From Bradyrhizobium manausense (lineage in GTDB: Bacteria > Pseudomonadota > Alphaproteobacteria > Rhizobiales > Xanthobacteraceae): DNA of 64,000 nucleotides. The notes under the pieces were generated by a model. That model worked only from the letters and a program-made list of their open reading frames with translations. It did no database searches and had not been told where the DNA came from. Position 1 is the stretch's first letter. Each line of letters opens with the position of its first letter. Positions 33,001-40,873 of the stretch are shown one piece after another. Location: contig NZ_JAFCJI010000006.1 in NCBI RefSeq assembly GCF_018131105.1, positions 62,001-126,000 on the forward strand, read 5' to 3'. The translations under genes were made by a program, and so were the position numbers.

Positions 33001-35700
33001 GATCGAGTTCGCTGCACCGGTGCCGACCGCGGTCAGCGCGCGCTCGACATCGGCGGAGGTCATCTTGAGCTGGGCGTTGACGTCGGAGGAGACGGTCATC
33101 AGCGACTGCTGCGCGGTGCGTGCACCGGTCTGGATCGTCTCGCTGGTGTTGACCACGAGGTTGGTGAGCGAGCGCTCGGCGTCCTCGACATGCGAGCGGA
33201 TTGCGGTCGAGATCATCTCGGCGCGGGACATCATGTCCTCGCTGGCCTGGCGGCCGCTGCTCTCGATGCGGCCGGCGACGGCCTCGACACGCGAGCCGAG
33301 CAGGTCTTCGAACTGCGCCACGCGGACGTCGATGTCGTTGGCCACGGAGCCGACCTTGGTCTCGATCGCCTGGTGGATGTCCTGGAAGCGCGCCGTGACC
33401 GTGTCGGTCAGGTGCATGCTGCGGCCGTCGATGAGGTCGGCAACGCTGGTGATGCGGCGATCGACCGCCTCGATCGCCTGCGCGGTGCCGTCCGTGAGCG
33501 TCGAGGTCAGCAGGGTGAGGCGGGTATCGATCGACTGCACCGCCTGCGAGGCGCCGTTGGTCAGCGCCGAGGTCAAATAGGTCAGGCGGGAGTCGATGGA
33601 TTCGAGTGCCTGCGTCGCGCCGCCGGTGAAGGTAGTGGTGAGGTGGGTCAGGCGCGTATCGATCGACTGGATCGTCTGCGAGGCGCCATCGGTCAGCGAT
33701 GCCGTAAGGTGGGTGAGGCGGGAGTCGATCGACTGGATCGCCTGCGTCGCACCGTCGGTCAGCGTCGTGGACAGCGTGTTGAGACGGCCGTCGATGGTCT
33801 CGGTGACCGACTTCGCACGCGCATCGAACGACTGCTCGAGCGCGCCGACACGGCCGCCGAGTTGCTCATCGAAGGTCTTGATGTGGCCTTCGATGGTGCC
33901 GTCGAGGCTGGCGATCTTGCCGTTCAGCGAGGCATCGAAGTTGGAAACGCGTTCGCCGATGGTGGTCTGGAACTCCACCAGGCGCTGGTCGAGAATGGCC
34001 GTGATCTCGCCGCCGTTGGAGGTGAAGCGGGTATCGAAATTCTCGACATAGGTCTTCAGCGACTCATGGATGTCGTGCGTGCGCTGGCCCATGCGCTCGA
34101 CGATCTCGCCGCCGAAAGTCTTCACGGTGCGATCGAATTCGGAGATGTGGCGGGTGATCAGGGCACCCAGCGTGCCGGAATCGCGGGCGAACTTCTCGAC
34201 CAGCTCGGAACCCTGGTTTTTCACCAATTCGTCGAACGCGCTCATCTGGAGCGACAGCGAGTCGTGCGCGGTCTCGGTCTGGCTGACGACCTTGGCGACC
34301 AGCGTATTGACGGTGGCGTCGAGCGCCTCGCTCGCCTTGTCGCCGGAGGTCATGATCTGACCGGCGAGGCGGTTGCCGGCGTCGTCGATCTTGGCGGAGA
34401 GGTCGTTGGAGCGCAGCTCGAGCTCGAGCAGCAGCGAGTCCGAGGAGTTCTTCAGGCTGTCGTGCACCTGCTCGGTGCGCTCGGAGATGCCGTCGACGAT
34501 CGCGGCAGAACGCTGCTCGAACTCGCCGGTGATGCGGTCGATGCGCTCGTTCAGCATCTCGTGGACGCGATCGGCGAGGTCGACGAACTCGTCGTGAACG
34601 TGGCCGGTCTTGAAGTTGAGGCTGGTAGTCAGCCGCTCGCTGGCGTCGAGCACAGCGCGCGTGGTCTCGGCGCTGGCTTCCTCGAGGCGGTCGAGCAGGT
34701 CGCCGCCGCGCTCGCCGAGCGCCAGGATCATGTTGTCGCCGGCATGGCTCAGCGCGCCGGTGATGTGGGCGCCGCGCTCTTCCAGCGCGCCGGTGATGGA
34801 TTTCGCGACCTCGTCGACGCGGGAAGCGATCGCGTCGGAGATCAGCGCGATGTCGTGGCGGAGGTCGATCTGCACGCCGGAAATGGCGCTGCGAACCTGC
34901 TCGGCCTGGCCGACCAGATTGTCGCGCTGATGCGCGATGTCCTGGAGCAGGGCGCGGATGCGGACCTCGTTGTCGGAATAGGCGCGCTCGAGTGCGGCGA
35001 CCTCGTTGGCGACCAGCGTCTCGAGCTCGCCGGCGCGCGCGATCGCGCGCTCGATGCCGTCGCCCATCGCCGCGACCTCACGGCGGATGGCCTGGCCAAC
35101 AGTGACCATGGAATCGGACGCCGAGCCTTCCGGCTCGGAGAAGCGGATCGCGACCTGCGCCATCGCTTGCGCGACCTGACTCATCTGCTGGCCGCGCCAG
35201 ACCAGGCTGGCGAGGAAGTAGAACAGCATGATGGGCGCAAAGAACATGGTGACGAGGCCGGCGATCGCCAGCACGCCGCCGCTCTCGCCAATGGCGGCCC
35301 GGATCGAGGGCAGGAAGCCGACCGTCAACGCGGCGCAGGCGGCAAGCCAGATCACGGTGAAGATAGTCGCGCCGGTGTAGATGTTGCGGGCAGGGCGGCC
35401 CGTCTGCAGCGACTGGAGCAGCTGGCCGATGGTCTCGCGGTCGTCATTGGCGGCGCGGCGCGAGCTGCGGGGTTCCTCGATCGGGTCGAACACGGCGCGC
35501 TCGTTGGCGGCAGGCCGCGGTTCGAAGGCTGACTCGTCGAACACGGGGGGTGCGGGCGCTGCGACCGGCGGCGCCGTTTCGTTGCGCATCGACGCGTTGC
35601 GGCTGGTATCGGCAGCCGTGTCGCTGATGTTGAGGGCTTCCTGGATCGCAGAAAGCGCAACTTCTGTGGGGTCTTTGACCTTTTTGGGAGTATTGGCCAT
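30052..35700 (-). CDS. Giant membrane-anchored apolipoprotein-like protein, candidate polar growth-pole-ring (GPR/RgsE-type) protein
   Basis: An 1882-residue protein. A disordered N-terminus (1-100) leads to two membrane helices (about 105-128 and 140-166), then roughly 1400 residues of Ala/Ser/Thr/Glu-rich amphipathic helix without Cys. Internal repeats are obvious. A 22-residue unit (TQAIQSIDSRLTHLT type, about 5 copies) is encoded near 33460-33800, and a 44-residue unit (AREAQSTLxxASSDAASQVK type, about 9 copies) near 31960-33140. Both are multiples of the 11-residue apolipoprotein period. A Pro-rich linker and a conserved globular C-terminal domain of about 85 residues (MWDRYQRGENKAFTKRLYTP) end the chain. 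This plan matches the Agrobacterium growth-pole-ring protein GPR and Sinorhizobium RgsE, which organise unipolar growth. That assignment is by architecture only. Confidence 0.75.
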   Translation of the reverse strand: MANTPKKVKDPTEVALSAIQEALNISDTAADTSRNASMRNETAPPVAAPAPPVFDESAFEPRPAANERAVFDPIEEPRSSRRAANDDRETIGQLLQSLQTGRPARNIYTGATIFTVIWLAACAALTVGFLPSIRAAIGESGGVLAIAGLVTMFFAPIMLFYFLASLVWRGQQMSQVAQAMAQVAIRFSEPEGSASDSMVTVGQAIRREVAAMGDGIERAIARAGELETLVANEVAALERAYSDNEVRIRALLQDIAHQRDNLVGQAEQVRSAISGVQIDLRHDIALISDAIASRVDEVAKSITGALEERGAHITGALSHAGDNMILALGERGGDLLDRLEEASAETTRAVLDASERLTTSLNFKTGHVHDEFVDLADRVHEMLNERIDRITGEFEQRSAAIVDGISERTEQVHDSLKNSSDSLLLELELRSNDLSAKIDDAGNRLAGQIMTSGDKASEALDATVNTLVAKVVSQTETAHDSLSLQMSAFDELVKNQGSELVEKFARDSGTLGALITRHISEFDRTVKTFGGEIVERMGQRTHDIHESLKTYVENFDTRFTSNGGEITAILDQRLVEFQTTIGERVSNFDASLNGKIASLDGTIEGHIKTFDEQLGGRVGALEQSFDARAKSVTETIDGRLNTLSTTLTDGATQAIQSIDSRLTHLTASLTDGASQTIQSIDTRLTHLTTTFTGGATQALESIDSRLTYLTSALTNGASQAVQSIDTRLTLLTSTLTDGTAQAIEAVDRRITSVADLIDGRSMHLTDTVTARFQDIHQAIETKVGSVANDIDVRVAQFEDLLGSRVEAVAGRIESSGRQASEDMMSRAEMISTAIRSHVEDAERSLTNLVVNTSETIQTGARTAQQSLMTVSSDVNAQLKMTSADVERALTAVGTGAANSILTSAREAQSSLVAASGDASTQIKGLAADVERTLSAAGSATAASILAGAREVQTTLVTASSDAANHVKTLTADVQRSLSMAGTSTAESITAGARDAQGTLIAASTETANQIKALSSDVQRSLSMAGTSTAETIMTGAREAQSTLVNASSDAASQVKSLAAEVHRSLSQVGQTTAETITTSARDAQSTLLAVSAEQTGQVRSLAAEMQRALATAGGATIEALTSGVREAQGTLISASTDAASQIKSLTTDIERTLTSVGADTASTILNSAREAQTSLTSTSADAASQIRTISTEIERALSTATSNATNDIQTSALNAQNALISASNEASSRVKSSSADVERSVLAASSSFGQAMTGKTDEIVTYVQQQADRLSNMIDAKRGSLVDAISSKTSQLTLDIDRVTSDALKSIETRGHAFSQTMMGNGNEVARTINAASEIATGAVGKSLKDLETASRAAIDQSRQVSIAAVTEMQETSKILRTDTVALFERLREGNILLQEVLTGAHDNLNSLERALVTRVADFVSAMNDVTSRNGAATQGLEDQLNVFNSKTTKALQDLGELSTQFDAHGKALVDAAQVVEQSNKNTTASLAERKSALESLVTTIDLRTADLDQRLSRFTGLLDESLAAAEERARDIARVVAETAGAGSAAITRQFEAVRAASEEEHRQTVESMHDIYRQTTDEADAMFKQSTEKFGNLVSSMKQMAFEMHNELEATRNELRRGVLEMPQEAAESTAQMRKVIVDQIEALAELNRIVAQHGRGLDVTTTGRASVAVQRQEEPLMASAGGRGTETRVRDTGSASTLPPPDLGMPAPSRRTEAPPVAPGGNDQGRDGWLSDLLNRTDAAPAAPTGREAPRGRPAAPAPQPQAPQASSNPLESLSLDIGRLMDRNLASEMWDRYQRGENKAFTKRLYTPAGQKAFDEVARKYRADRNFKGTVDRYIGEFERLLDEVARDGRGPQELRSHLTSETGLVYTLLAHAAGRLG
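31960..33800 (-). repeat. In-frame 132-bp and 66-bp coding repeats of the giant protein
   Basis: About 9 degenerate copies of a 132-bp unit (31960-33140) and about 5 copies of a 66-bp unit (33460-33800) encode the 44- and 22-residue repeats. Boundaries are approximate. Such tandem arrays can recombine, so copy number may differ between strains. Confidence 0.7.
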
Positions 35701-35877
35701 GTTCAGTCCGAGCCCTCGTTACTTGTACGCGTCCCCCGCGAGCCCTGCGCGCTACGCAAGCCCACAGACCGGATCATGCCGCTTGCGCGGATCTCCGAGC
35801 CGTCCCCACCCGGACGGCTTGTCCGCCAATTTCCGCAACATCCTATTGGCAGAGCGTGGCGAATGAAATGCCCGCGA

Positions 35878-35892
35878 TTAAGACATTCTTAA
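35878..35892. promoter_or_regulatory. CtrA-type site TTAA-N7-TTAA
   Basis: The sequence TTAAGACATTCTTAA is an exact TTAA-7-TTAA match to the CtrA consensus of alphaproteobacteria. It lies 178 bases upstream of the giant polar-protein start and 200 bases before the Hpt start. A TTAACCAT element, the known CtrA half-site form, is at 36019-36026, closer to the Hpt gene. Binding is inferred from the match. Confidence 0.6.
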
Positions 35893-36018
35893 TCATCGTT
35901 AACAGGAGTGGGCCGTAACACCTTAGGGCTAAATGAAATTCTCCACCGGACTCGGCAGATTGCGGCAACTTTTCGTCAAGAAACGGGCGGATTTGCGTAA
36001 ATCAACGCGAACACTTCG

Positions 36019-36026
36019 TTAACCAT
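36019..36026. promoter_or_regulatory. TTAACCAT, CtrA half-site-like element
   Basis: An eight-base match to the CtrA half-site, 67 bases before the Hpt gene start. On its own it could be chance; with the full site at 35878-35892 it adds weight. Confidence 0.4.
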
Positions 36027-36092
36027 TTCCATGCTTCGGTGGAGCGGAACCGCCGGACCGGCGGACCGTCGCGCGATGCCGGGGCCTGCGCC

Positions 36093-36467
36093 ATGATGCC
36101 TGAAATGCAACGGATGCACTGGATGCCCTCGCCCCCGCTTGCGCCCATCGACAGCCCGCTCGATCTCGACCACCTCTCGCGCATGACGCTCGGCGACGCC
36201 GAGCTTGAGCAGGAAGTGCTGGCGATGTTTGCGGAACAGGCAGTTCGCCTGGTCGCGGCAATGGCCGCGCTGCCGGCCGAGACCGGCGCGCTCGCGCACA
36301 AGCTCAAAGGCTCAGCACGGGGGATCGGTGCCTTTGCAGTCGCGGATGCCGCCGCCAGCCTCGAGACAGCCGTCCGGACCGGCAACAACCCACCCCGAGC
36401 CTTGGCGGCGCTGAAAGAGGCGGTTGCCGAGGTCCGCGCTGCCATTGCAACGATCTTGAAGCATTAG
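36093..36467 (+). CDS. Histidine phosphotransfer (Hpt) domain protein
   Basis: A 124-residue protein: a short Pro/Met-rich start, then one Hpt helical bundle with the phospho-accepting His in AHKLKGSARGIGA (H69 from the ATG at 36093) and the SLETAVR helix. Hpt proteins carry phosphate from hybrid kinases to response regulators. It has no kinase or receiver partner next to it. A hybrid kinase lacking its own Hpt is encoded at 13.6 kb, but a link is only a possibility. Starts at 36096 or further upstream (GTG 36039) cannot be excluded. It is divergent from the giant polar protein and close to CtrA-type motifs, so a cell-cycle role is attractive. Confidence 0.85.
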   Translation: MMPEMQRMHWMPSPPLAPIDSPLDLDHLSRMTLGDAELEQEVLAMFAEQAVRLVAAMAALPAETGALAHKLKGSARGIGAFAVADAAASLETAVRTGNNPPRALAALKEAVAEVRAAIATILKH

Positions 36468-36636
36468 CCGGGCAGAGAGCCGTCTGGCTTGCGCACTCGT
36501 CTTTTGTTTTGACGCGTTTTCTCTCCGCGAACCGGTCCCCCCTTCGCTTGAAAACGCTATGGCGCGGTCCGGAGCGACCCGTTATAGGACAACCCGGACC
36601 CTCCATTTTCCCCAGATCGCGGCAGCACGAGAACAC

Positions 36637-36957
36637 ATGGCCAAAATTCACTTTGTCGACCACAAGGGCGAAACCCGCACGGTGGAAGTCGAGAACGGCG
36701 CGACCGTGATGGAAGCCGCCATCCGCAACAGCATTCCCGGCATCGAGGCCGAGTGCGGCGGTGCCTGCGCCTGCGCGACCTGCCATGTCTATGTCGACGA
36801 AGCCTGGCGTGAGAAGGTCGGCAGCCCGACGCCGATGGAAGAAGACATGCTGGACTTTGGCTTCGATGTGCGTCCGAACTCGCGACTGTCCTGCCAGATC
36901 AAAGTCTCTGACGAACTCGACGGGCTCGTGGTGTCGACGCCGGAGCGTCAGGCCTGA
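36637..36957 (+). CDS. 2Fe-2S ferredoxin, adrenodoxin/FdxB type
   Basis: A 106-residue electron carrier. Cluster ligands are C40, C46, C49 and C86 (ECGGACACATC and RLSCQI), the C-x5-C-x2-C...C pattern of vertebrate-type or putidaredoxin-like ferredoxins. The acidic helix PMEEDMLDFG is the usual partner-docking site. Uses in this family include cytochrome P450 reduction and Fe-S assembly. No P450 or isc gene is adjacent, but a ferredoxin-NADP reductase follows 660 bases downstream and may reduce it. It overlaps the convergent thioesterase gene by 10 bases. Confidence 0.93.
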   Translation: MAKIHFVDHKGETRTVEVENGATVMEAAIRNSIPGIEAECGGACACATCHVYVDEAWREKVGSPTPMEEDMLDFGFDVRPNSRLSCQIKVSDELDGLVVSTPERQA

Positions 36958-37436
36958 TCTGCCTGACTTAACCCGCTCGGCGGCGCGACCTCGATGCCGC
37001 GCTTGTGCCAGGGTTTGAATTTCGCGATCACCTCTGCGGTCAGCGGTGCCGGCCGGCGCGCCGCCTCGTCGAGCAAGACGCCGACGGATGTCGCCGACGC
37101 AATACACGTCCCATTCGAGAATACGACCTGTTCGAACGTCACCGACGTGCGCCCGAGCTTCACGACGCCAAGACCGAGCTCGATCGTATTCGGCCAGTGC
37201 AACTCGGCGCGAAAATGCATGTCGAGCCGCACCATGATCCAGGCGAAGCCCGGCGGGGTCAACCCGTACTGGGGAAGCTTCATCAGCGTGACACGGCCGG
37301 TCTCGAAATAGGTGGCGTAGACCGCGTTGTTGACGTGCTGGTTCGGGTCGAGGTCGCCGAAGCGGACGTTGTCGCTGAGGCGAAAAGGGTAATCCTCCAG
37401 GCGCGGCGTCGTATCGAGGCGGCTTGGTGCGTTCAC
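36948..37436 (-). CDS. Hotdog-fold acyl-CoA thioesterase (4HBT-like)
   Basis: A 162-residue protein with the hotdog-domain signature: RFGDLDPNQHVNNAVYATYFE carries the catalytic Asp and the following HVNN helix start, and the RAELHWPNTIELGLGVVKLG strands follow. Relatives hydrolyse acyl-CoA or 4-hydroxybenzoyl-CoA. The tail (VAPPSGLSQADQA) is variable. It is convergent with the ferredoxin gene (10-base overlap) and divergent from the reductase gene. Substrate not assignable. Confidence 0.87.
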   Translation of the reverse strand: MNAPSRLDTTPRLEDYPFRLSDNVRFGDLDPNQHVNNAVYATYFETGRVTLMKLPQYGLTPPGFAWIMVRLDMHFRAELHWPNTIELGLGVVKLGRTSVTFEQVVFSNGTCIASATSVGVLLDEAARRPAPLTAEVIAKFKPWHKRGIEVAPPSGLSQADQA

Positions 37437-37617
37437 CGATTGATCTCCGTCAAATCCAGCCTCGTTACAGCCCAGTTAGTTCGACCCGGCAAGTGGGCGT
37501 GCTTGCGGGGAGCTCCCGCTTTTATGCCTTCCCTGATCCATCCCCGTTGGCTAGACAGGAAAGGTTCCTCTGCCCACAGGGCGCCGTCCAACCGATAACG
37601 ACCGATAAAGAGACGAC

Positions 37618-38646
37618 ATGAGCGACGTGATCAAAACCGATGTGCTGATTATTGGCGCCGGCCCGTGCGGCCTGTTTGCCGCCTTCGAGCTTGGCCTTCT
37701 CGACATGAAGGCGCATTTCGTCGACATTCTCGACAAGGTCGGCGGCCAGTGTGCCGAGCTCTATCCGGAAAAACCGATCTACGACATTCCCGGCATTCCC
37801 CAGGTGTCGGGACAGGGCCTCACCGATGCGCTGATGGAGCAGATCAAGCCGTTCCATCCGACCTTCCATCTCGGGGAGATGGTCGAGACCGTGGAGAAGA
37901 TCGGCGATCCGGCATTCCGTTGCACCACCGACGCCGGCAAGGTGTTCGAATGCAAGGTGTTGGTGATCGCGGCCGGCGGCGGCTCGTTCCAGCCCAAGCG
38001 TCCGCCGGTGCCGGGCATCGAAGCCTACGAAGGCACCTCGGTGCACTACGCCGTGCGCAAGATGGAAACGTTTCGCGACAAGAACGTGCTGGTCGTCGGC
38101 GGCGGCGATTCCGCGCTCGACTGGACGCTCAATCTGCATCCGCTGGCCAAGCGCATCACACTGCTGCATCGGCGCGACGATTTTCGTGCCGCCCCCCACA
38201 GTGTCGAGCAGATGCGCGCGCTGGTGGCCGACGGAAAGATGGATCTGAGGCTCGGCCAGGTCACCGCGCTCTCAGGCGCCGATGGCCAATTGACCGGCGC
38301 CACCGTCAAGGCCAACGACAACAATCTCAGCGAGATTCCCTGCGACGCCATGCTGCCGTTCTTCGGGTTGACCATGAAGCTCGGTCCGGTCGCGAACTGG
38401 GGCATTGCGCTGGAGAACAATCTGGTGCCGGTCGAGACATCGGCGTTCGAGACCAATGTGCCCGGCATCTTCGCAATCGGGGACATCAACACCTATCCCG
38501 GCAAGATCAAGCTGATCCTGTGCGGATTCCACGAGGGCGCACTGATGTCGCAAAAAGCCCACCGCTACGTCTATCCGGAGAAGCGGCTCGTGTTCCAGTA
38601 CACGACCTCGTCCTCCAGCCTGCAAAAGAAACTCGGGGTCAACTGA
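37618..38646 (+). CDS. Ferredoxin--NADP(+) reductase, thioredoxin-reductase-like type
   Basis: A 342-residue FAD/NADPH enzyme. The FAD site IIGAGPCGLFAAFELG is at the start. The NADPH site VLVVGGGDSALDW is in the middle, followed by the HRRDDFRA 2'-phosphate-binding arginines. The closing FAIGDINTYPGKIKLI contacts FAD. It lacks the CxxC redox motif of thioredoxin reductase, which separates the two families, and the C-terminal QKAHRYVYPEKRLVFQYTTS extension is typical of this FNR class (Rhodopseudomonas, Bacillus YumC). It would pass electrons between NADPH and ferredoxin, plausibly the one at 36637. Confidence 0.93.
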   Translation: MSDVIKTDVLIIGAGPCGLFAAFELGLLDMKAHFVDILDKVGGQCAELYPEKPIYDIPGIPQVSGQGLTDALMEQIKPFHPTFHLGEMVETVEKIGDPAFRCTTDAGKVFECKVLVIAAGGGSFQPKRPPVPGIEAYEGTSVHYAVRKMETFRDKNVLVVGGGDSALDWTLNLHPLAKRITLLHRRDDFRAAPHSVEQMRALVADGKMDLRLGQVTALSGADGQLTGATVKANDNNLSEIPCDAMLPFFGLTMKLGPVANWGIALENNLVPVETSAFETNVPGIFAIGDINTYPGKIKLILCGFHEGALMSQKAHRYVYPEKRLVFQYTTSSSSLQKKLGVN

Positions 38647-38753
38647 CCGCGGCGCGAACGGGGCCGGGCATCCGATGTTCCTGGTGCTGGAACCGTTCGC
38701 GAAATCGCCGTAGTCTGCGGCCATTGCAGTGGCGGCTCAGCAAGGTGATCATA

Positions 38754-39356
38754 ATGCGGAATCTGTTTTCCAGCTTTCGGCTGCTCTCGCTCCTTACACT
38801 TGCCGTCGCGCTGTCGATTGGCGTGGCGAAACCGGCCGCCGCTCAGCAACCAACCGCTGCGGGCCTCTGGCAGAAGGTCGAGGATGGCAAGCCGGTGGGC
38901 TGGTTCCTCTTCGTCGACCACAACGGCATCTTCGAAGGCGTCATTGCCAAGACGTTTCCGCGCCCCGGCGACGACCCGAACGAGGTCTGCGCGAAATGCA
39001 CGGATGATCGCAAGAACCAGCCGGTGCTCGGGCTCTCCTTCATCCGCGACATGAAGCGCGAAGGGTTGAAGTATGAGGGCGGCAACGTGGTCAATCCGCG
39101 CGACGGCAACATCTGGAAGGCGAAGATGTCGGTGAGTCCGGATGGTCAGGTCCTGACGATGCGCGGCTTCCTCGGTATCTCGCTGTTCGGCAAGGACGAG
39201 ACCTGGCAGCGCCTGCCGGATTCCAGCATGGCCGAACTCGATCCCGCGATCATCGCCAAATATCTCCCAGCACAGGCCGCTACGACTGCGCCGAAGGGAG
39301 CGCCCGCTGCCAAGAAGGGCGGCGCGATGATGATGGCGCCTGCAGCGAAGAAGTAG
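38754..39356 (+). CDS. Exported DUF2147-family protein
   Basis: A 200-residue protein. A signal peptide ends near residue 30 (ALSIGVAKPAAA, then QQPT). The DUF2147 domain follows: AAGLWQKVEDGKPVGWF, VCAKCTDDRKNQPVLGLSFI, GNIWKAKMSVSPDGQVLTMRGFLG, FGKDETWQRL. The family is periplasmic and of unknown function, possibly lipocalin-like. A C-terminal tail rich in Ala, Lys and Met (PAAKKGGAMMMAPAAKK) is unusual. I took the ATG at 38754, preceded by AAGGTG; the frame is open much further upstream only as a shadow of the reductase gene. Confidence 0.85.
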   Translation: MRNLFSSFRLLSLLTLAVALSIGVAKPAAAQQPTAAGLWQKVEDGKPVGWFLFVDHNGIFEGVIAKTFPRPGDDPNEVCAKCTDDRKNQPVLGLSFIRDMKREGLKYEGGNVVNPRDGNIWKAKMSVSPDGQVLTMRGFLGISLFGKDETWQRLPDSSMAELDPAIIAKYLPAQAATTAPKGAPAAKKGGAMMMAPAAKK

Positions 39357-39387
39357 GCTTGCTTTCAGACGGTCCAGACTACGACAG

Positions 39388-40530
39388 TCAATATGTCGGT
39401 GCCTTCTGGCACGGCGAATAGAAGGTGCCATTGCCGGCCGCGACCCGCTCGAGGCACTGCCGGGGATCCGTGATCTCGCCGTCCACCTGAAAATAATAGG
39501 CCTGCAATCCCAGACTCAGGACGTAATGTCCCGGCGGAAGTTCGAGGTCCGCATCGCTGGCGTGAAGCTCGTACATTTCCGCTTTTCCCGGAATCGGCGA
39601 GATCCGAAACGGATAAGAGAAGTTGCGGATGACGCCGGCGTCCTCTCCATCACCCGGCGTTTTGACGGTGCCGGTCGAAAACTCTCTGACCTTCGCGACC
39701 ACCCGGACTTCGACGCGCTCGGGGATCACATTTGACATGTCGCGGCGAAACACGATGAACTTGACGCGGCCATTCGACAGATGCGGTCGATCAGGCTTCT
39801 TGAACTCCGGTGAAATCGCTATGCGCATGTCCGGCGCCATCACGGCGATCGCCCTCAGCTCAGTCAGCGATTTGTCGTCAATCAAGGCGTAGATACCGTA
39901 GTCGGTCGGAAGCACGCGTGTTGGCTGAGGCGGGGCAGCGGGCATCATTTCCGGCTTGGCCACCGTGATCGAAGTCTCGGGCTTGGGCGCGACCAGCGCG
40001 ATCTCTGGCGTCTGCGACGAGATCACCCGGCGCATGGCGGCGATCCTGTCTCGCTGCGAAACGATCACCATGACTACGCCGACGACGACAAGGATGGCCG
40101 CTGTACGCTTGATCACCGGCAAAAGCGGGCCTGAGACCGCAGGCAGCTTGCCGCGGGACCTGCCGATCCCCGACGACAAGACGGTCGCATCGCCGGACAC
40201 CAAAACAGGGCCCGCTTCGGTCACCTTGGACGACGTGAGCTGGTGTTGCGGCAAGCGCTCCAGCGGCGCCTGCTCGCGCGAGAATTTTTCGACCCCTTCG
40301 ATCGCGACTTCGAGGGCCTGCTTCATGTTGTCGACGTTCTTGGCGTCGGCGTAGGTGAATTGTTCCTGGAGCTTGTAGCGGGCAAGATCGTAGACCATCT
40401 GCCGCCTGGCTTCGGCGTCGTCCTTGACCGTGTCAAGCATGCGCGAAAGCACCAGCGCAAACTGCACCTGGTTTGCGGGCAAATCGGTCGGCTCCGTTTG
40501 ACCGGGAAGCAGGTCTCTGGAGTCGCTCAT
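39388..40530 (-). CDS. Membrane-anchored protein of unknown function
   Basis: A 380-residue protein. The cytoplasmic N-terminus (1-135) is helical in part (QFALVLSRMLDTVKDDAEAR, then RRQMVYDLARYKL). One membrane helix follows (about 142-160, RTAAILVVVGVVMVIVS). The remaining 210 residues form a periplasmic part with many short strands (RVEVRVVAKVREFSTG, LELPPGHYVLSLGLQAYYF) and a Cys pair near the end (RQCLERV, SPCQKAP). I recognise no domain. It may be an envelope protein specific to the Bradyrhizobium group. The transcript would run into a small intergenic region toward the DUF2147 gene (convergent). Confidence 0.7.
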   Translation of the reverse strand: MSDSRDLLPGQTEPTDLPANQVQFALVLSRMLDTVKDDAEARRQMVYDLARYKLQEQFTYADAKNVDNMKQALEVAIEGVEKFSREQAPLERLPQHQLTSSKVTEAGPVLVSGDATVLSSGIGRSRGKLPAVSGPLLPVIKRTAAILVVVGVVMVIVSQRDRIAAMRRVISSQTPEIALVAPKPETSITVAKPEMMPAAPPQPTRVLPTDYGIYALIDDKSLTELRAIAVMAPDMRIAISPEFKKPDRPHLSNGRVKFIVFRRDMSNVIPERVEVRVVAKVREFSTGTVKTPGDGEDAGVIRNFSYPFRISPIPGKAEMYELHASDADLELPPGHYVLSLGLQAYYFQVDGEITDPRQCLERVAAGNGTFYSPCQKAPTY

Positions 40531-40873
40531 GGCGCTGGCGGTCCAAAGCCGGTCACGCCGATACCCAATTCAGCCATTCGAAACAGTCGGTCAACGATTG
40601 CGGTCGCGCCCCGCTTCGTACACGTCCTGACACGCCAAGGAAAGCCTCCAGAACGCGCCTCCGCCAGCCGTCGGCACGTCACAAAAGCAGGACATCAGGC
40701 CGGATCAAGCGTGGCTATCGCCAGTAGTTCCCCGGAATGCGCGCTGGCGTTGGATTTGCATAGCTGTCGACAAATCTGCCGGAGGAACGAGTCGCCGCTT
40801 CCGCGCCTGTTCAAGGACGCGAGCGGCGTCGCGGGTTCCTCGCGGTGCCGGCCTCGATCTGTGAGACGACGTC
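40531..40873. other. Intergenic region, no supported feature
   Basis: A 343-base gap between two divergent genes. Several short frames exist in it, but they have poor codon use and no start signals. I see no convincing repeat, terminator or motif beyond ordinary promoter-sized DNA. Confidence 0.5.

Larger units (their letters stand above)
35701..36092. promoter_or_regulatory. Long divergent regulatory region of the giant protein and Hpt genes
   Basis: A 392-base gap without a convincing gene. The half near 35880-36030 is AT-rich for this genome and contains TTAA motifs (see the CtrA-type sites). The half near 35701-35860 has no motif I recognise. Its length and divergent placement fit cell-cycle-controlled promoters. 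Confidence 0.5.

Noticed and set aside
33190..35532. 780-codon open frame antisense to the giant protein
   Set aside because: Exact codon-phase shadow of a GC-rich repetitive gene. Its Arg/Gly/Leu-rich translation has no family pattern and no ribosome site.
37665..38753. Upstream part of a long plus-strand frame ending in the DUF2147 gene
   Set aside because: It runs out of phase over the ferredoxin reductase gene. Only the part from 38754 has a signal peptide and family motifs.
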